This document shows positions 63,328-64,000 of a DNA stretch of 64,000 nucleotides, piece by piece (the first letter of the stretch is position 1; each line of letters opens with the position of its first letter). Below the pieces are notes generated by a model. The model did not search any database, was not told the origin of the DNA, and saw only the letters and a list, made by a program, of their open reading frames with translations. Location: the NCBI GenBank assembly GCA_947258565.1, contig CAMYJB010000007.1, positions 1 to 64,000 of the forward strand, in the 5' to 3' direction. The position numbers were made by a program, and so were the translations under genes. Source of the stretch: an uncultured Woeseiaceae bacterium. Lineage in GTDB: Bacteria; Pseudomonadota; Gammaproteobacteria; Steroidobacterales; Woeseiaceae.

Positions 63328-64000
63328 ATGCCGATCAGGCTCGGAGAACTCGCGGCGCAATTCGACTGCGAGTTAATCGGTGATCCCGACGTAACCATCG
63401 ACAATGTTGCGGGCCTGCAGAATGCGGGTCCGGCTTCGCTGAGCTTTCTGTCAAACCCGAGGTTTCGCGAGCAGCTGGCGGCGACCGGGGCGGCGGCCGT
63501 CGTGCTGCGCGCGGAAGACGTCGATGGTTCGCCAACGGCTTCGTTGGTAAGCGACAACCCTTACGCCGATTACGCTCGAATGGCCGGTGTCATCCACCCG
63601 CCGCCGGGTTTCGCGGCGGGTATCGACACGTCGGCCGTGATTTCACCGACGGCGGAAATCTCGCCAACAGCACACATCGCGGCGAATGTCAGTATCGGCG
63701 AGCGGTCGACCATCGGCGCCAATGTCTACGTGGGGCCCGGCACCGTTATCGGGCCGGATTGCAACATCGCGGACGATTGCCGGCTGATTGCTAACGTTAC
63801 ACTGGTTCGCGACGTCAGGCTCGGCCTGCGTGGAATTCTCCACCCGGGCGTCGTTATCGGTGCCGACGGATTCGGCAACGCCATGACGCCGGCAGGGTGG
63901 ATAAAGGTGCCGCAGCTCGGTGGCGTGCGCATCGGCGACGATGTCGAGATAGGCGCCAACACGACGGTCGATTGCGGTGCCATCGAAGACACCGTTATCG
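63328..64000 (+). CDS. lpxD: UDP-3-O-acylglucosamine N-acyltransferase LpxD (partial, runs off the window)
   Basis: The first 224 residues are present. The N-terminal domain ([30 protein letters not shown]) is followed by hexapeptide repeats of a left-handed helix ([29 protein letters not shown]). LpxD adds the second acyl chain in lipid A synthesis. It follows skp by 35 bp, as in many gammaproteobacteria. No stop lies in this window. Confidence 0.93.
   Translation, partial: MPIRLGELAAQFDCELIGDPDVTIDNVAGLQNAGPASLSFLSNPRFREQLAATGAAAVVLRAEDVDGSPTASLVSDNPYADYARMAGVIHPPPGFAAGIDTSAVISPTAEISPTAHIAANVSIGERSTIGANVYVGPGTVIGPDCNIADDCRLIANVTLVRDVRLGLRGILHPGVVIGADGFGNAMTPAGWIKVPQLGGVRIGDDVEIGANTTVDCGAIEDTVI

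Noticed and set aside
1-64000. tRNA, rRNA, insertion sequences, prophage or CRISPR
   Set aside because: None was recognised on reading both strands. A small tRNA could still be missed by eye; a tRNAscan-SE run would settle it.

Overview
The window is a GC-rich stretch of bacterial chromosome, almost entirely protein-coding. It is most likely from a gammaproteobacterium. The evidence is the gene order map-glnD-dapD-yffB, rpsB-tsf-pyrH-frr-uppS-cdsA-rseP-bamA-skp-lpxD, glrK-qseG-glrR, yoaA-tsaB and phoB-phoR. A PrsR-type regulator, GTP-dependent PEP carboxykinase, many lipoproteins and c-di-GMP proteins point to an environmental, possibly marine or sediment lineage (Woeseia/Steroidobacter-like is a guess). 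I saw no rRNA, tRNA, CRISPR array, prophage or insertion sequence.

Layout. 1-11.2 kb: a Fur-box-controlled TonB receptor, an orphan PrsR-type sigma-54 regulator, the envelope-stress system glrK-qseG-glrR, galE, and a coupled pair of lipoprotein genes, one a zinc metalloprotease. 11.5-19.1 kb: two c-di-GMP signalling proteins flanking an N-formylglutamate amidohydrolase/GCS2-ligase pair. 19.1-30.2 kb: a DUF4397 lipoprotein coupled to an aldehyde dehydrogenase, a stand-alone AraC-type DNA-binding domain divergent from a fadJ-type beta-oxidation enzyme, a coupled pair of unrecognised proteins, a secernin-family hydrolase, a glutaryl-CoA dehydrogenase broken by a 5-bp tandem duplication, and a polyphosphate:AMP phosphotransferase. 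30.3-37.7 kb: dusA, a methyltransferase, a cyclase-FHA fusion, a perfect 36-bp-arm palindrome between convergent stop codons, pckG, yoaA and tsaB.

37.8-48.7 kb is a phosphate-starvation region: phoB, phoR, a porin, phoU, then pstS-pstC-pstA-pstB. It is interrupted by the convergent dsbB and dapE genes. Matching Pho boxes lie before phoB, the porin and pstS, which suggests one PhoB regulon. The pst block sits between dapE and its usual partners yffB-dapD-glnD-map (48.8-53.3 kb). 53.4-64 kb is the translation/envelope superoperon from rpsB to lpxD, which runs off the right edge. Here ribosomal protein S2 carries a C-terminal tail of about 200 residues made of 17-residue repeats and a histone-H1-like lysine/alanine segment, and dxr is missing from its usual place between cdsA and rseP.

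Most genes are assigned with confidence from conserved motifs. The less ordinary items are the S2 tail, the metalloprotease lipoprotein pair, the unknown pair at 24.7-26.0 kb, the GAFTDA variant in the PrsR-like regulator, the broken gcdH and the 36-bp palindrome.
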